DNA of 64,000 nucleotides, from assembly GCA_036873755.1 (NCBI GenBank), contig JAVTVY010017271.1, positions 310,001 through 374,000 of the forward strand, in the 5' to 3' direction. The stretch comes from Hanleya hanleyi. Lineage: Eukaryota > Mollusca > Polyplacophora > Lepidopleurida > Hanleyidae. Each line of letters begins with the position of its first letter. The first letter of the stretch is position 1. Of the stretch, positions 1 through 11,102 are shown piece by piece. The notes beneath the pieces were generated by a model, which made no database searches, was not told where the DNA came from, and saw only the letters and a program-made list of their open reading frames with translations. The translations under genes and the position numbers were made by a program.

Positions 1-596
1 AAAGAAGAAATCTTTGAAGCAGCATGTAACCAGACACCCTCCATCCACCCTATAAAACACTGAGGACAGGGCACAAGACACAGACAGGACGCCTACATCA
101 CATTGTCAAGTTCCTGTTGCTTCTCAGCAAACTTCATTGAAGCAACAGGAACCTGAACCCACCCAAACACCTGCCCCCTCGCCTAGCCGCCTATAAAGTA
201 GTCATGAAAAAGAAAGAGGTGACAATTATATAACAGAAATTAGCATACGAAATAAACAAAGTATATAGCAGTAACATGTGATGAACAAAGTTGCATGAAT
301 AATTAGCATAAAAAAGGAAACAAAGTAACCATGAAATGAAATGTGATTACAAACATTGTTTCGAAAAGTTGCACAAGAAGTAACCAATAGTTACCAGGTG
401 ATGAACAAAGTTAAAATATTACATATTTGACATTGACAACATCTTATATTTAGACAGTAGGCCCTACAGGGAAAAAAATTAAACAAAGAAAGTAAAAGTC
501 AGTTAAATAAAAACTCTACGCGGTCATCGACGACTTTACAAAACAACGGAGAGGAGCACCAAAATTCTGCAAAAGATTTCAAAGAAAAATATGTAT
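1..596. other. AT-rich intergenic DNA, no gene seen
   Basis: No ORF of note and no recognisable RNA gene. The phrase TGATGAACAAAGTT occurs twice (about 280 and 400), suggesting an old degraded direct repeat. Nothing else is supported. Confidence 0.6.
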
Positions 597-1000
597 GATT
601 TACTTTCTTTTTTCTTTTAATATATGATTTCCATGCCCCATCCAAAAATGGGGTGTCAAAAAGTTTAATATATCGTTGATCTTGTGATCACATTTCTTGA
701 TAAACAAAATCTGAGAATCTTTTATGTTGGCTATTATCGTATCCTAGGAATTGGGCAGTTTTATAGTATATTTAATTAATATAGTCACATAAGAAAAGTT
801 GCTTTCAATTATTTCCACAAATGTTTTAGTTTTCAGTTGGAATAGATATGTGTTTATCATTGTGGTTTTGACACATGAATGATATTTGCGAAAGTAAGTA
901 ATAAAATTAGATAAATTGTAAATGTTTTGTCCCAGACTTGAAACAGCAAAGGAAGATGTTCCAGTTACCTCCCTTTACTGGAGGTAATTGTGAGGAACGA
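597..1000 (+). repeat. Family A repeat, segment 1 of a dissected copy
   Basis: Matches the left part of the complete family A element at 30,113-31,835: GGGGTGTCAAAAAGTT, then TTATGTTGGCTATTATC, ATTGGGCAGTTT, ATCATTGTGGTTTTGACA and finally AGTTACCTCCCTT. The match stops at about 1,000, where the DIRS terminal repeat begins. It resumes after 11,679, then after 13,204, then after 15,181, in the order found in the complete copy. The first ~35 bp are decayed. Confidence 0.8.
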
Positions 1001-1013
1001 TTTGGTGTAAGAC
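1001..1013 (+). repeat. Left terminal inverted repeat of the DIRS-like element
   Basis: TTTGGTGTAAGAC here is the exact reverse complement of 11,667-11,679. Flanking DNA on both sides is family A, which fixes the boundary to within a few bases. Confidence 0.75.
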
Positions 1014-1285
1014 TCACGAAATATAATTGACAAAGGATCTGCTGCAAGTTGTATTGTCAGTCTTTTGTGTGGAAAACTTCGCGAAGTTGTCGTAAAACAC
1101 AATGCCGTGGGTGATGCGCTTTTTGGCATATAGGGGGCGCTGCATGCGTATATTATGGGCTAGCAGCTGTTAGAGCGCCATTTGCAAATATATTTTATAC
1201 GCTGTCTTGCTGCCTGCCTGCTGCACAGTCCGCAATTGGGCTTGTGGACTTTTATATTTAAAATTTTTAACAATTCTGTGTTGGG

Positions 1286-2465
1286 ATGGCTGATTTACAA
1301 TGTACTCGCAGTGAGCAAAGAGCGCTTGAAAGGAATTACGACGTATCAGCCTGGGCAAAGGATAACGAGTTTACAGCTGAAACTATAGCAGCGCTCATGG
1401 GTGAAGGCTTCGAGATGGCGTCTAGCCTAAAACTTTTATCTCCTGAATTGGTAGAAACTTCGTTTGCTAGCTTACCAGTTGGACAACGTTTACTTCTGAA
1501 AAATGCACTTTTAGAGATACCGGGGTACAACTTTGCTCCCGAGAGAACCAATATGGCGGCCGCTATATCGGGCGACGTGAGAACTGTAAGCGAAAGTGTT
1601 GCAAGTAATTCTGCCGAGAATGGTAGCGGCGGACAACAGACTAGGGCAGCAGCGGCGACAACAGGGATGTCCGCGACTGAACTATTTGATGTTTTACAAT
1701 TGGCGGCAAATTCAGCTACCCAAGGCAGATTTGCCGACTTAGTTCCCGGTGATGGACCACAAAGTGCGGAGACTGGTACCGGTATGTTAAACCTATTTTC
1801 GATGCTTCTTGCGGCTCCTTCTGTCCATAAATCCCCACTTCGCCATGTGCGAGACTATATAACACTGTCGCCCCAGTCGGGGAATAAATCATTGAATAAT
1901 GTGGATATGGGAGCTTTCGAACTGAGAATAAAGGATGGCAAAATACCCCATGATCGACTGTCAGTTGCTCAGTTTATGGAAGGTTCTTCAAAAAATCCTG
2001 AGTGAAATGATTACTAAAGATGAGTGTGCGCAAGAGACTCTGTTAGCATACATCAGTTACATTACTAACGTGGCAACTTTTGCTCAAACATTTGACTGGG
2101 TATCGGTCCTGAATTATGACCTTGAATTTAGAAAACAGCAGCACCAGAATAGTAGCGCATGGAATTTGGACAATACATTTCTGATGCAAGCTATGTTGCA
2201 CCCTAGGCAGGACAGGTCTGGTAATAATACAAGATTGGGAAATAGCTCTGCTTATCGCATGAAAAATCATCAGCAAAACAATCGGTCAAAATTCGATCAA
2301 CGGTTGGGTAAGCCTATTTGTGCTAAATTCAACGGCCGCCAAGGATGTTCATTGACAGTTTGTAATTATTCCCATATCTGTGCAACTTGTCTATCGTCGG
2401 ATCACAGTGACTTTAACCATCATAAGTACAGCAGTCAGTCAGCAAAGCCTGCATCAAAAAACGAA
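1286..2465 (+). pseudogene. Gag-like ORF1 of the DIRS-like element, frameshifted
   Basis: Structural ORF that would package the element RNA. Frame 2 runs from ATG 1,286 to a stop at 2,003; the protein continues in frame 0 from about 1,990 to 2,465. The switch is at a run of six A (about 1,989-1,994); one A fewer would restore the frame. The N-terminal ~150 residues are Ala/Thr/Gly/Ser-rich and the middle is helical. Near the C terminus (2,319-2,375) lies C-X8-C-X4-C-X3-H, a CCCH zinc finger, followed by C-X2-C and His-rich residues, as in other DIRS/Ngaro ORF1 proteins. The reading frame enters the foldback insertion at 2,466; ORF track continuation beyond that point is insertion sequence, not gag. 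Confidence 0.75.
2456..2462 (+). promoter_or_regulatory. Candidate -1 ribosomal frameshift heptamer at the gag-pol junction
   Basis: A AAA AAC lies in the gag reading frame, matching the X XXY YYZ rule. With the foldback insertion removed and a single TA left, gag meets a TAG one codon later (GAA TAG), while a -1 shift at the heptamer enters the pol frame that starts at 5,472 without a stop. The heptamer and frames are seen; programmed frameshifting is inference. No downstream pseudoknot was assessed. Confidence 0.45.
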
Positions 2466-2467
2466 TA

Positions 2468-5400
2468 CGGTAAGCGATCCATATATACGATCATCTTTCG
2501 ATTTACGATCGACCCCATTTTTTCGGGAGATTTACGATCGGATATTCTAACTGATTTACAATCACCCACAAATTCTAAAATGAGACGATCTAACTTAAAT
2601 TCGATCGCACACGGTCGGCAATAGCTAGAATGAATATGAACAGATACGCAACATTATGCGCGAGATCGGCAGTATCGACGCATACGCAAAATGGAGTTGT
2701 TAATGTGACCTAAACCAAATCTAAACAGCATATATTCCTGAATGGTAAATAAAAACAACTTCGTGTAAAACATAATAGTTGTGCGAGTGTCAAATTATTT
2801 CTATTATATTAAAAACGATAGACATATTCTTTTTGCGAATTCAAGAAACAAACGTGTGACGGTCTTGCAAATATTGTGAAAAATTATGCTGAGACCAATA
2901 GCCGCTCACTGCGGGAATTAAATGGTTGCCGATTTGTTCTTTAACTAAGGGTCCGATGTCTGCGATTTTGTTTAATAAACGGATGATATATGGAAGGATA
3001 ATGATAGAAATGTTTCTCTGTTAGGGGCCTACTTATCCCCCGTCACGGCTTCCGTGTTTTGTCGCCACCTGGAGATATTATGTTAAATTATCTGAAATTG
3101 TTGAATGTTGTAAAATAGAGAGCTGTTAATTGATCTTTGTTTCTACTGGGACGAATATTATACTCGTTCCAGGTTTCTATAAGAAAATACGTGTGTTGGC
3201 TTCTTTTGTTTCAAGTCATTTTCGCTGGCTATCCAAAATCCGCCGTTGATACCGGCCGGTTCGATAAAAATGCTGTTGTCGACCCTTCAATTCAGCGCTC
3301 GTGAAAGATCACAATGCTACATAAGATATTCCATTCCTTTTCTTCCGATAAAAGCCTTCAAAGCCAAGATAGAACAAGTTTGAATGAGGGTGTTGTAAAA
3401 ATTATATACGGGACAAACAGGCTCCACACATTAACACCAAAACCCCCTTCAATTGCCTCTTGCTGGTATATTTATTATTATTATTATTACCATCAGTAAA
3501 GTCCACTTTATATGAAACAAACTTGAAATGATTGAGGTGTTCACATGGCAGGGCGTAATAGTATAACCCCTCAGGGCCCCTTACTTTCCAAGTCTTGACA
3601 GACTCTCCTTTGATATTTAAATTGTCAATGGCTACATTGTTTTGAGTCCTAACTCCTCTCACCAGTGTAACAATCTGTATTCACATTTACCTGGAGGTGT
3701 CTGTTGTGGGATAGTCTTGCAAATGAAGTGTTTAGTTTATTTTTAGCATGTCCAGCTGTGAGCATATTTGTTTTAATGATCTTGCCACGCTTCCCAGCTT
3801 GTCCTTCAGAGAAATCGACATCAAATGGAAGAATCCAAAGTCAAGATAGGGGTGTGCGGGAGGGTTAGGTTACCAGCAGAGGGAATTACACTAGTACTCC
3901 CTGTTAAATCAAGATAGAAGGGTCCAATACTATAGTCCACAGGGGGAATCTGGACTGCATCACGTGCAGCATGCAAGTTTCACCCTGCAGACTAGAAATG
4001 ACACTTATTCATATGCAAATGAGATCGTGTGTAACAACATAGAAGTGACTGCCTGGGGAATACCTTGCCCCTTCTGAAGCCCGGATTCAGCTCTGCGTGG
4101 GGATGCGCCATTCACCAGCAAGAGGCGATTGGGGGTTTCAAAATAACGTTGCAGTATTATGGGTTTTTGTGTTAATTAATGTGTGGCCCCTGTTTGTCCC
4201 GTATATAATTTTCACAACACCCTCATTCAAACTTGTTCTGTCTTGGCTTTGAAGGCTTTTAGCACTGTGATTGTTTGACAACAGCATTTTTATCGAACCG
4301 GTCGGTATCAACGGCGGATTTTGAATAGCCAGCGAAAATGACTTGAAACAAAAAAAGCCAACACACGTATTTTCTTATATAAACAAAGATCAATTAACAG
4401 TTATCTATTTTACAGCATTCAACGATTTCAGATAATTTAAGATAATAATAGGTGGCGACAAAACACTGAAGCCGTGACCGGGACAAGTAGGCCCCTAACA
4501 GAGAAACAATTCTATCATTGTCCTTCCATATATCATCCGTTTATTAAATTATTATTATCAATCGCAGACATCGGACACACCACTCTAGGTTTTACAGAAT
4601 GCACTCAATACATGTATATAAACAATGCAAAGCACATGGTAAGTTACAATAAATTCTATAACAGAGGAAGGCCGCGCTGCGGGAAAGTAGATTTGACTCC
4701 ACGCATTTTATAATAGTATACATCGCAAGGCAGGTTTCTGTATGCAACCGACTTTGAGCTCTCACCCTTCCTGGGCAGACGGGGCCCCACGTGCGTTACG
4801 CACGATCAATATACAGAGTAGGTCAGACAGGAAGATGGGGGGACACCTAGGGGTTTAGCATATACGGTTGACAAATAAGTTAACAATCGCGATCAACATC
4901 CGTCGAATGCCATGTATCAAATTTGTTATATAAATGTCATACAAATACGTAATATAATAATGTGTGGTTTGATATCATAACGAAGTCCTTATTCGTCTAT
5001 CAAATTTCTTCAAATTACGAACATTTTAAGGAGCTTAATTCACCAAATTGTTCACCCGATTAATGTATCATTCTTTATGATATTTTGTCACATCGACTTT
5101 TAATAAAACCAAATCAGTATGGTGAAATTTCTTTGTCGAAGTTTAATATTATATAGTTCATCTCGTTTTCTTCCAAAAAATAATGTATTACGTTATGTAG
5201 GGCTATGGGTGAATCAGATTTCTTATAAACAAATTTATCTTATTAATGTACAATGCAATGACTATAATTATCGCGGCAATTTTTACGTTGTGAACTAGGG
5301 GAGATAATCGGATATATCGTGCTTTTCTCACTTCCGCGATCTAATGTTTTCGATCGAGCCGGTTTTTCTCGTCATTGCAGAGGGGCGTACGATCCAATTT

Positions 5401-5469
5401 TTACGATCAAGCATCCATTTTGGGACTAAAAAATCACTTCCGGCGATCGAATATTTGGATCGCTTACCG
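2468..5469. mobile_element. 3-kb foldback (long inverted repeat) element inserted between gag and pol, TA target site
   Basis: Both ends read TA-CGGTAAGCGATCC in inverted orientation (2,466-2,480 and 5,457-5,471). The arms continue inwards as imperfect inverted repeats: 2,950-3,465 pairs with about 4,113-4,560, including the blocks around 3,200-3,290 and 4,280-4,370. The centre (3,470-4,110) is single-copy and has no credible ORF. A TA duplication and CGGTA start suggest a Tc1/mariner-type or related DNA transposon without transposase; the superfamily is uncertain. The small 216-bp MITE at 35,716 starts with the same CGGTA and also sits on TA. Confidence 0.75.
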
Positions 5470-5471
5470 TA

Positions 5472-6504
5472 GACGTTATATATGAGCCTAATCCCTCCCC
5501 TGTACAACAGTGTTTATCAGTCTGGGAGGTGGAGTTGGAGAACGACCCCGACAGGGACTTCCTTTTAGATGGTATTAAGAATGGGTTTTCTCTGATAGAT
5601 AATACAGATATTTCACCATTACCAGTTTACACAGCAAACTGTAAATCTGCCAATGAGGCCAGAGATAGAGTAGAAAAAGTGCTATTAGAGGAAATACAGG
5701 AAAATAACTATGTTAAAGTGTCAAGGCCCCCTACAATTGTGAGTGCCCTTGGCGCTGTGCCTAAAGGCGGATGGTGGTACACGAGTTATCCATGATGCTA
5801 GCAGACCAATTGGTTCTAGTTTGAACGATTATGCCACCAAAGATCCCCAGGAGTACCAAACTGTAAAATCCCTGCTTGATCATTTAGAGCCTGGGTACTA
5901 CCTTGCAAAAGTTGATCTGAAGTCGGCGTATAGGTCAGTGGGCATACATCCGTCCAATTACGAGTACACAGGCCTGCAATGGACTTTTGCTGGCGAAACT
6001 GATCCATCTTTTCTCATAGATACGCGGCTTTGCTTCGGGGCCCGTAAGAGTCCCAGTATTTTCAACCGATTGACACAGAGTGTGTGTCGTATGATGCACA
6101 GACGTGGCTTTTCCTGCGTGGCATATATTGATGACTTTACACTCTACGCTCCCACATTTGAGGAATGTGAAGCTGCTTACAATACGTTGATTTCACTTCT
6201 ACGCAATCTAGGCTTCAAAATTAACTGGACAAAGGTCGTAGATCCATCTACATGTTTGACATTCTTGGGTATTGAAATTAATACCATTAGCAACTGTCTG
6301 TCTTTGGAGGGGGAAAAGCTAAAAAATCTAGTTCAGGAGATAAGTGTATTCGCCAAAAAGAGACGGGCAACACGAAAACAGTTGGAGAGACTAGCGGGGA
6401 AGCTGACCTGGGCCTCAAATGTTATAAATTGGGGTAGGCTGTATATACGTAGTATTTTTAATCTGCTGTCAACTTTGAAATTGCCTTATCATAAAGCTAG
6501 ATAA
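5472..6504 (+). pseudogene. Reverse transcriptase domain of the DIRS-like pol
   Basis: Synthesises element cDNA from RNA. Frame 0 is open from 5,472, just past the foldback, to about 5,765. The protein then continues in frame 1 to the TAA at 6,502; one extra G in AAAGGCGG explains the switch. RT landmarks: VPK followed by DGGTRVIHDASRP (about 5,755-5,810), AKVDLKSAYR (palm motif A), the GARKSP block, YIDD with catalytic Asp codons at 6,130 and 6,133, then FLGIEI and the RKQLERLAGKL helix. These match DIRS/Ngaro rather than LINE or LTR enzymes. After the stop the same frame runs straight into RNase H, so TAA 6,502 is a point mutation in a once continuous RT-RH protein. Confidence 0.85.
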
Positions 6505-7188
6505 CCAATTATGGCCGACCTTCAGTGGTGGGCCTTTGTACTGTGTAATACCCAGAACAGGAAGTTAATTTGGGACATTCGACAGACCATAAGTGTTCAA
6601 ACAGATGCATGTCCGACAGCCGGCGGAGCTTTCTGTAACCTTGACTGGACGTATCGAGTTTGGCACAATCCTGCACTAGCTGCGACCCATATTAATGTAC
6701 AAGAACTTGCGATGGTGGTAGAATCCGCGAAAAGATGGCACAAAGATTGGAGTGGCAGACGTGTTATTGTTTACACTGATAATTCGGCTACGGCTGCCAT
6801 TGTAAATAAGGGATCAACTAAGTGTAGTGAGGCCCTCAAATTGCTCGATATGTTGAGTATACTGTCGTTACAGAATGACTTTAGTATACAAGCTATTTAT
6901 TTTCCTGGACAATTTAACAGTTTGGCAGACTCGGTTTCGCGTTTGCACCTAGGGGGACAGATGGAGAGGTTTACCAATATTCTGTTCAAACAATTTGGAT
7001 TTGCGATGCCAGCCTTTTATTGGCTACCCTTTCACATGTCTCAAGGTGCCATGTATTTTCTTTCGCTGCAGATTCGCCGGTGGCAGGATTATTACGAGAA
7101 CTTGATAAGGAGGCTTCCTATTGGGAATCTAATGCCCTGGCAGCCTCCACGAAACGTACATATGTCACACAGATCAGGTGTTACATAG
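6505..7188 (+). pseudogene. RNase H domain of the DIRS-like pol
   Basis: Removes template RNA during cDNA synthesis. It is in frame 1 with the RT, separated only by the stop at 6,502. The acidic site residues are visible: TDA (Asp codon 6,604), the Glu in INVQELAMVV, TDNSAT, and ADSVSR near the end. The spacing of these four blocks is that of DIRS-type RNase H. The C-terminal tail (7,020-7,188) overlaps the start of the recombinase frame, as is common in this group. Confidence 0.83.
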
Positions 7189-7708
7189 ATTTTTGCTCTC
7201 GTATCGACTGTATTCCGGTACCAGCAGAAGAGAGTACCATTCTAAGATATGTAGCTTTTCTCGCTAGGTCAAAGTCCTATGGGACGGTACGCTAATGCAT
7301 AGACAGTGTAGTTATGGTGACCCAATACAAGACAATTGGCGTTTACGTTCTATTCTCACAGGCGTGAAACGTGTGAAAGGGGCGTCTTCTACCTACAAGT
7401 TGCCTTTGACCTTACAGCATTTGTGTGCGATTCACCAGCAGTTGGATCTCTCTATCACCTATAATCGGCTTATTTGGGCCACTATTGTTACTGCATTTTT
7501 TGGCCTTCTGCGCGTGAGTAATGTGACTGTACCGACTGATAAGAATGTACAGTGCAAGTGTGTTCTACGATGTGATATGCGCGTGGTGGATAGGGGTGTA
7601 ATCCTTAAAGTTAGAGCATCTAAGACTATTCAATTTTCACAGCGTATGCATGAAGTTGCTATATTCCATTCCTCAGGGGTAATCCGATTTGCCCTGCCTC
7701 TGCCATTA
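7020..7708 (+). pseudogene. Tyrosine recombinase, N-terminal and first catalytic part
   Basis: Integrates the element cDNA circle by site-specific strand exchange. It starts in frame 0 at about 7,020, overlapping RNase H. The N-terminal SAM-like domain contains STKRTYVTQIRCYIDFC and ILRYVAFLARSKSYGTVR. At about 7,293 the frame switches to 2, with a probable loss of roughly 20-30 nt. The second part contains GDPIQDNWRLRSILTGVKR and GLLRVSN, whose Arg (codon 7,511) is the first catalytic arginine. The frame is cut at 7,709 by the H1 insertion and continues at 10,780. The ORF extension past 7,709 (a run of PSVR repeats) is microsatellite, not protein. Confidence 0.82.
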
Positions 7709-7751
7709 TTGTCCTCCGCCACGAAGTGGTGGGAGGACTTGGAAATGCTAG

Positions 7752-7840
7752 CCGTCCGTCCTTCCGTCCGTCCCTCCGTCCGTCCCTCCGTCCGTCCTTC
7801 CGTCCGTCCCTCCGTCCGTCCTTCCGTCCGTCCGTCCGTC
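7752..7840 (+). repeat. CCGT/CCYT microsatellite of H1
   Basis: About 90 bp of CCGTCCGTCC(C/T)T units directly after the hairpin. It creates long false ORFs (PSVR or EGRT repeats) on both strands. Confidence 0.95.
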
Positions 7841-8518
7841 CCACATCTTGTGAACGCGATATCTTGAGAACAATTCGAACAATCGACTTCAAACTTGAGA
7901 AGGTGCTTCAGATCAGTTAGACGGCCATTGGTATTGATTTTCACTGAGGTGCGTAATCCAAGATGGCCGCCATCGACCATATTGTATTCTGTCCGTCCCA
8001 CATCTTGTGAACGCGATATCTCAAGAACAATTCGACCAATCGACTTCAAACTTGAGAAGGTGCTTCACATCAGTTAGACGGCCATTGGTATTGATTTTCA
8101 CTGAAGTACGTAATCCAAGATGGCCGCCATCGACCATATTGGATTCTGTTCGTCCCACATCTTGTGAACGCGATATCTCAAGAACAATTCCACCAATCAA
8201 CTTCAAGCTTGGGAAGGTTCTTCACATCAGTCAGACGGCCATTGGTATTGATTTTCACTGAGGTACGTAATCCAAGATGGCTGCCATTGACCATATTGGA
8301 TTCCATCCGTCCCAGATCTTGTGAACGCGATATCTCGAGAACAATTCAACCAATCGACTTCAAACTTGGGAAGGTTCTTCACATCAGTTAGACGGCCATT
8401 GGTATTGATTTTCACTGAGGTACGTAATCCAAGATGGCTGCCATTGACCATTGGAAATGCTAGCCGTCCGTGCTTCCGTCCGTCCCACATCTTGTGAACG
8501 CGATATCTTGAGAACAAT
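7841..8518 (+). repeat. H1 157-bp tandem monomers, first block
   Basis: Monomers contain CTTGTGAACGCGATATCT, then TTCAAACTTG, then GACGGCCATTGGTATTGATT and CCAAGATGG(C/T)(C/T)GCCAT. Homologous start codons recur every 157 bp (8,007 and 8,164 here; 9,707, 9,864, 10,021, 10,178 and 10,335 in the second block). The block is broken at a TTAA by the element at 8,523-9,574. Confidence 0.92.
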
Positions 8519-8522
8519 TTAA

Positions 8523-9574
8523 CTCTTTGCTACTTGCTGATAGTCTCGTTTGTCAGCCTTGTATGTTCGGATAAATGCATGCGAGAGGATTTTGTTATAG
8601 ACAGTCTTTTTTTTGAAGCAATATATTTGCATGTAGCTTGATTGAAACCCCGCTAAATATATATATTTTCAGAAAGCCCATACTTTAATTAATCTGTCCT
8701 TCAAAATATCTGCCCATTTGTGTCTAAAATAAAACCAGACCAGGCGAGAAAATGAAATAAACAAAAAAAAAATCTCTGATTTCGACAACATTACCGTGAG
8801 TGTATGTCCCAGCCAAATGATAGTTTCCATAAAAAATCTCTTCACGATTCGCCCAATTCAACCGGACGATCGTGCTAAAATACCAGTGCATCGTCCATGT
8901 GGGTTTTAATCCGACATATAAATCCGAGAAACCCTTTATTTCCATTGTAAATCCAACAGTCGGCTCGCTAAAGTTTCAACGAAGCCATTTTCTTTGGCGA
9001 GAAATTCAACCGGCACACGCAGACAAGGCGGCCGGCCAATCGCTGCCATTGTCTCACACGTCTCAACTAATCGGGCTTCGCGATACTAACAGAGCCCGAT
9101 CGAGGTCAACTTGGTCACGCTATCAAAGAATGATCACATCTCTATCCAATCTAATCCTTCGTTATTCAATCCTATCCAATCAAATCACTCGTCACAGGTC
9201 GAAAGACCCGGAAATGACCTTTAAAATGAAACCAATATCTCTAACATTCTACCGCGGGAAATGGGATTTCGATAGCGTTGAAAATGGTCAAAAAACGGCA
9301 AATTCTTCGCCGATTTTCTCAATTTTCACCACAAGGAAGGTACGTCTTCAATAAAATAAACTTGTTATACGTTTATTGCATGATTTACAATAAAATTTGA
9401 ACGTATATTGTCGACTATTTCCTTGTCCAACGATGTGGACTACCGACGACCTCTCACTTGACGAACATTTTACTGTGCGGCGATTTTTTTGCGTGGTGGT
9501 GAATTGCAGCCGGTTTCGGCCGTTATGGGTATATATGATGCCGGCCGGTTTTGGCCGGTATAAGTACGAAAGGG
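8523..9574. mobile_element. piggyBac-like non-autonomous element inside H1
   Basis: Flanked on both sides by TTAA (8,519-8,522 and 9,575-9,578), inside a 157-bp monomer that is uninterrupted in every other copy. Ends: CTCTTTGCTAC inwards on the left and CCCTTTCGTAC inwards on the right, an imperfect terminal inverted repeat. A TTAA target with CCCTTT-like ends is the piggyBac signature. The interior (1,052 bp) has no transposase; ORFs inside are short and unconvincing. Confidence 0.7.
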
Positions 9575-9578
9575 TTAA

Positions 9579-10500
9579 CCAATCGACTTCAAACTTGAGA
9601 AGGTGCTTCAGATCAGTTAGACGGCCATTGGTATTGATTTTCACTGAGGTGCGTAATCCAAGATGGCCGCCATCGACCATATTGTATTCTGTCCGTCCCA
9701 CATCTTGTGAACGCGATAGCTCAAGAACAATTCGACCAATCGACTTCAAACTTGAAAAGGTGCTTCACATCAGTTAGACGGCCATTGGTATTGATTTTCA
9801 CTGAAGTACGTAATCCAAGATGGCCGCCATCGACCATATTGGATTCTGTTCGTCCCACATCTTGTGAACGCGATATCTCAAGAACAATTCCACCAATCAA
9901 CTTCAAGCTTGGGAAGGTTCTTCACATCAGTCAGACGGCCATTGGTATTGATTTTCACTGAGGTACGTAATCCAAGATGGCTGCCATTGACCATATTGGA
10001 TTCCATCCGTCCCAGATCTTGTGAACGCGATATCTCGAGAACAATTCAACCAATCGACTTCAAACTTGGGAAGGTTCTTCACATCAGTTAGACAGCCATT
10101 GGTATTGATTTTCACTGAGGTACGTAATCCAAGATGGCTGCCATTGACCATATTGGATTCTGTCCATCCCACATCTTGTGAACGCGATATCTCTACAACA
10201 GTTTGACCAATCCACTTCAAACTTGAAAATGTGCTTCACATCAATTAGATGGCCATTGGTTTTGATTTTCACCGAGATACGTAATCCAAGAGGGCTGCCA
10301 TTGACGATATTGGATTCCATCCGTCTCGGATCTTGTGAACGTGATATCTCGACAACAATTTGACCAATCAACTTCAAACTCGAGACGGTGCTTCACATCA
10401 GTTAAACAGCGATTGGTATTGATTTTCATTGAGGTAGTATGTAATCCAAGATGGCTGCCATTGACCATCTTGGATTTCACTCACCCATATTGTACCCATC
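9579..10500 (+). repeat. H1 157-bp tandem monomers, second block
   Basis: About six monomers of the 157-bp unit, drifting in sequence towards the 3' end. The last ~270 bp of H1 (10,501-10,779) are non-tandem tail shared with 48,270-48,555. Confidence 0.9.
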
Positions 10501-10779
10501 TGTGTTGTGAACGCGATATCTTGATCTATTCCACTCATCGATTTATAAACCTCACCATCCACAAATCCATATACAACTACAGACTTACATTCCAGTGTTA
10601 CACTACCCATTACTGCTTCCCAAACCTCCTCAAATTGTCTCAACAATTCCAGATGAACGTCTCTTTCCACATACACATATCAACTTTCCAAGTTACATTT
10701 AAGGAGATATTGGAAGCGTATATGCTGTATGCTCTCAAACAGGCTACTTGGCGGAGGACCTGCTAGCTACTCAGCTTGT

Positions 10780-11102
10780 TATGTTTATTGCGGCATCCGG
10801 GCAGGTCAGCGACCAGTCGCCCTTTTCTCCTATAGGCTCCATAATAGTACCAAAACGTTGTCTGATGTGCAGTTTTGTCGTCAACTTGGGCGTCTGATAC
10901 GCCTGATCGGTCTTCCATCAGCAGATTATAATACGCACAGCCTTAGGCGTGGGGAGCGACGTGGCTGATCTGTGCGGGAGTGCCACTTCCTGTAGTCCGA
11001 TCCATCGGAGACTGGAAGAGTGATTGTGTGTTTCGCTATGTGCGGCCTGACCATGATAGTACCCTTGGTATATTTAATACACTTTCCTACCCCCTACTGT
11101 GA
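10780..11102 (+). pseudogene. Tyrosine recombinase, C-terminal catalytic part
   Basis: Continues the recombinase cut at 7,709. Frame 1 reads to THSLRRG, the H-x-x-R box (His codon 10,936, Arg codon 10,945). One extra G in the run 10,951-10,954 then shifts the frame. The shifted frame 0 reads a typical YR tail to the stop at 11,100-11,102, including GDWKSD and the catalytic tyrosine (codon 11,037, context CVFRYVRP). All catalytic residues looked for (Arg, His-x-x-Arg, Tyr) are thus still encoded, but split by the H1 insertion and a frameshift. Confidence 0.82.

Larger units (their letters stand above)
7709..10779 (+). mobile_element. H1 Helentron-like minisatellite element, copy 1
   Basis: Starts with a hairpin (GTCCTCCGCCAC / GTGGTGGGAGGAC, 7,711-7,735), then a CCGT-rich microsatellite, then 157-bp tandem monomers, then a non-tandem tail. 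Near the 3' end GGCGGAGGAC (10,750-10,759) is the exact reverse complement of GTCCTCCGCC (7,711-7,720). The insertion left no target duplication: deleting 7,709-10,779 joins the two halves of the recombinase in frame. Non-duplicating insertion, subterminal inverted repeats and central ~150-bp tandem repeats are known for Helentron-type elements (HINE/DINE, bivalve pearl elements). No Rep/helicase ORF is present, so it is non-autonomous. A related copy is at 46,905-48,555. Confidence 0.72.

Noticed and set aside
1001..1013. LTR of an LTR retrotransposon.
   Set aside because: The termini are inverted, no direct LTR was seen, and the element has a tyrosine recombinase rather than an integrase.
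7752..8049. Long ORFs rich in PSVR, EGRT or DGRK repeats on both strands (also at 17,702-18,088, 46,819-47,242 and 53,610-53,831).
   Set aside because: They are translations of the CCGT microsatellite, open in several frames because the unit has no stop codons.
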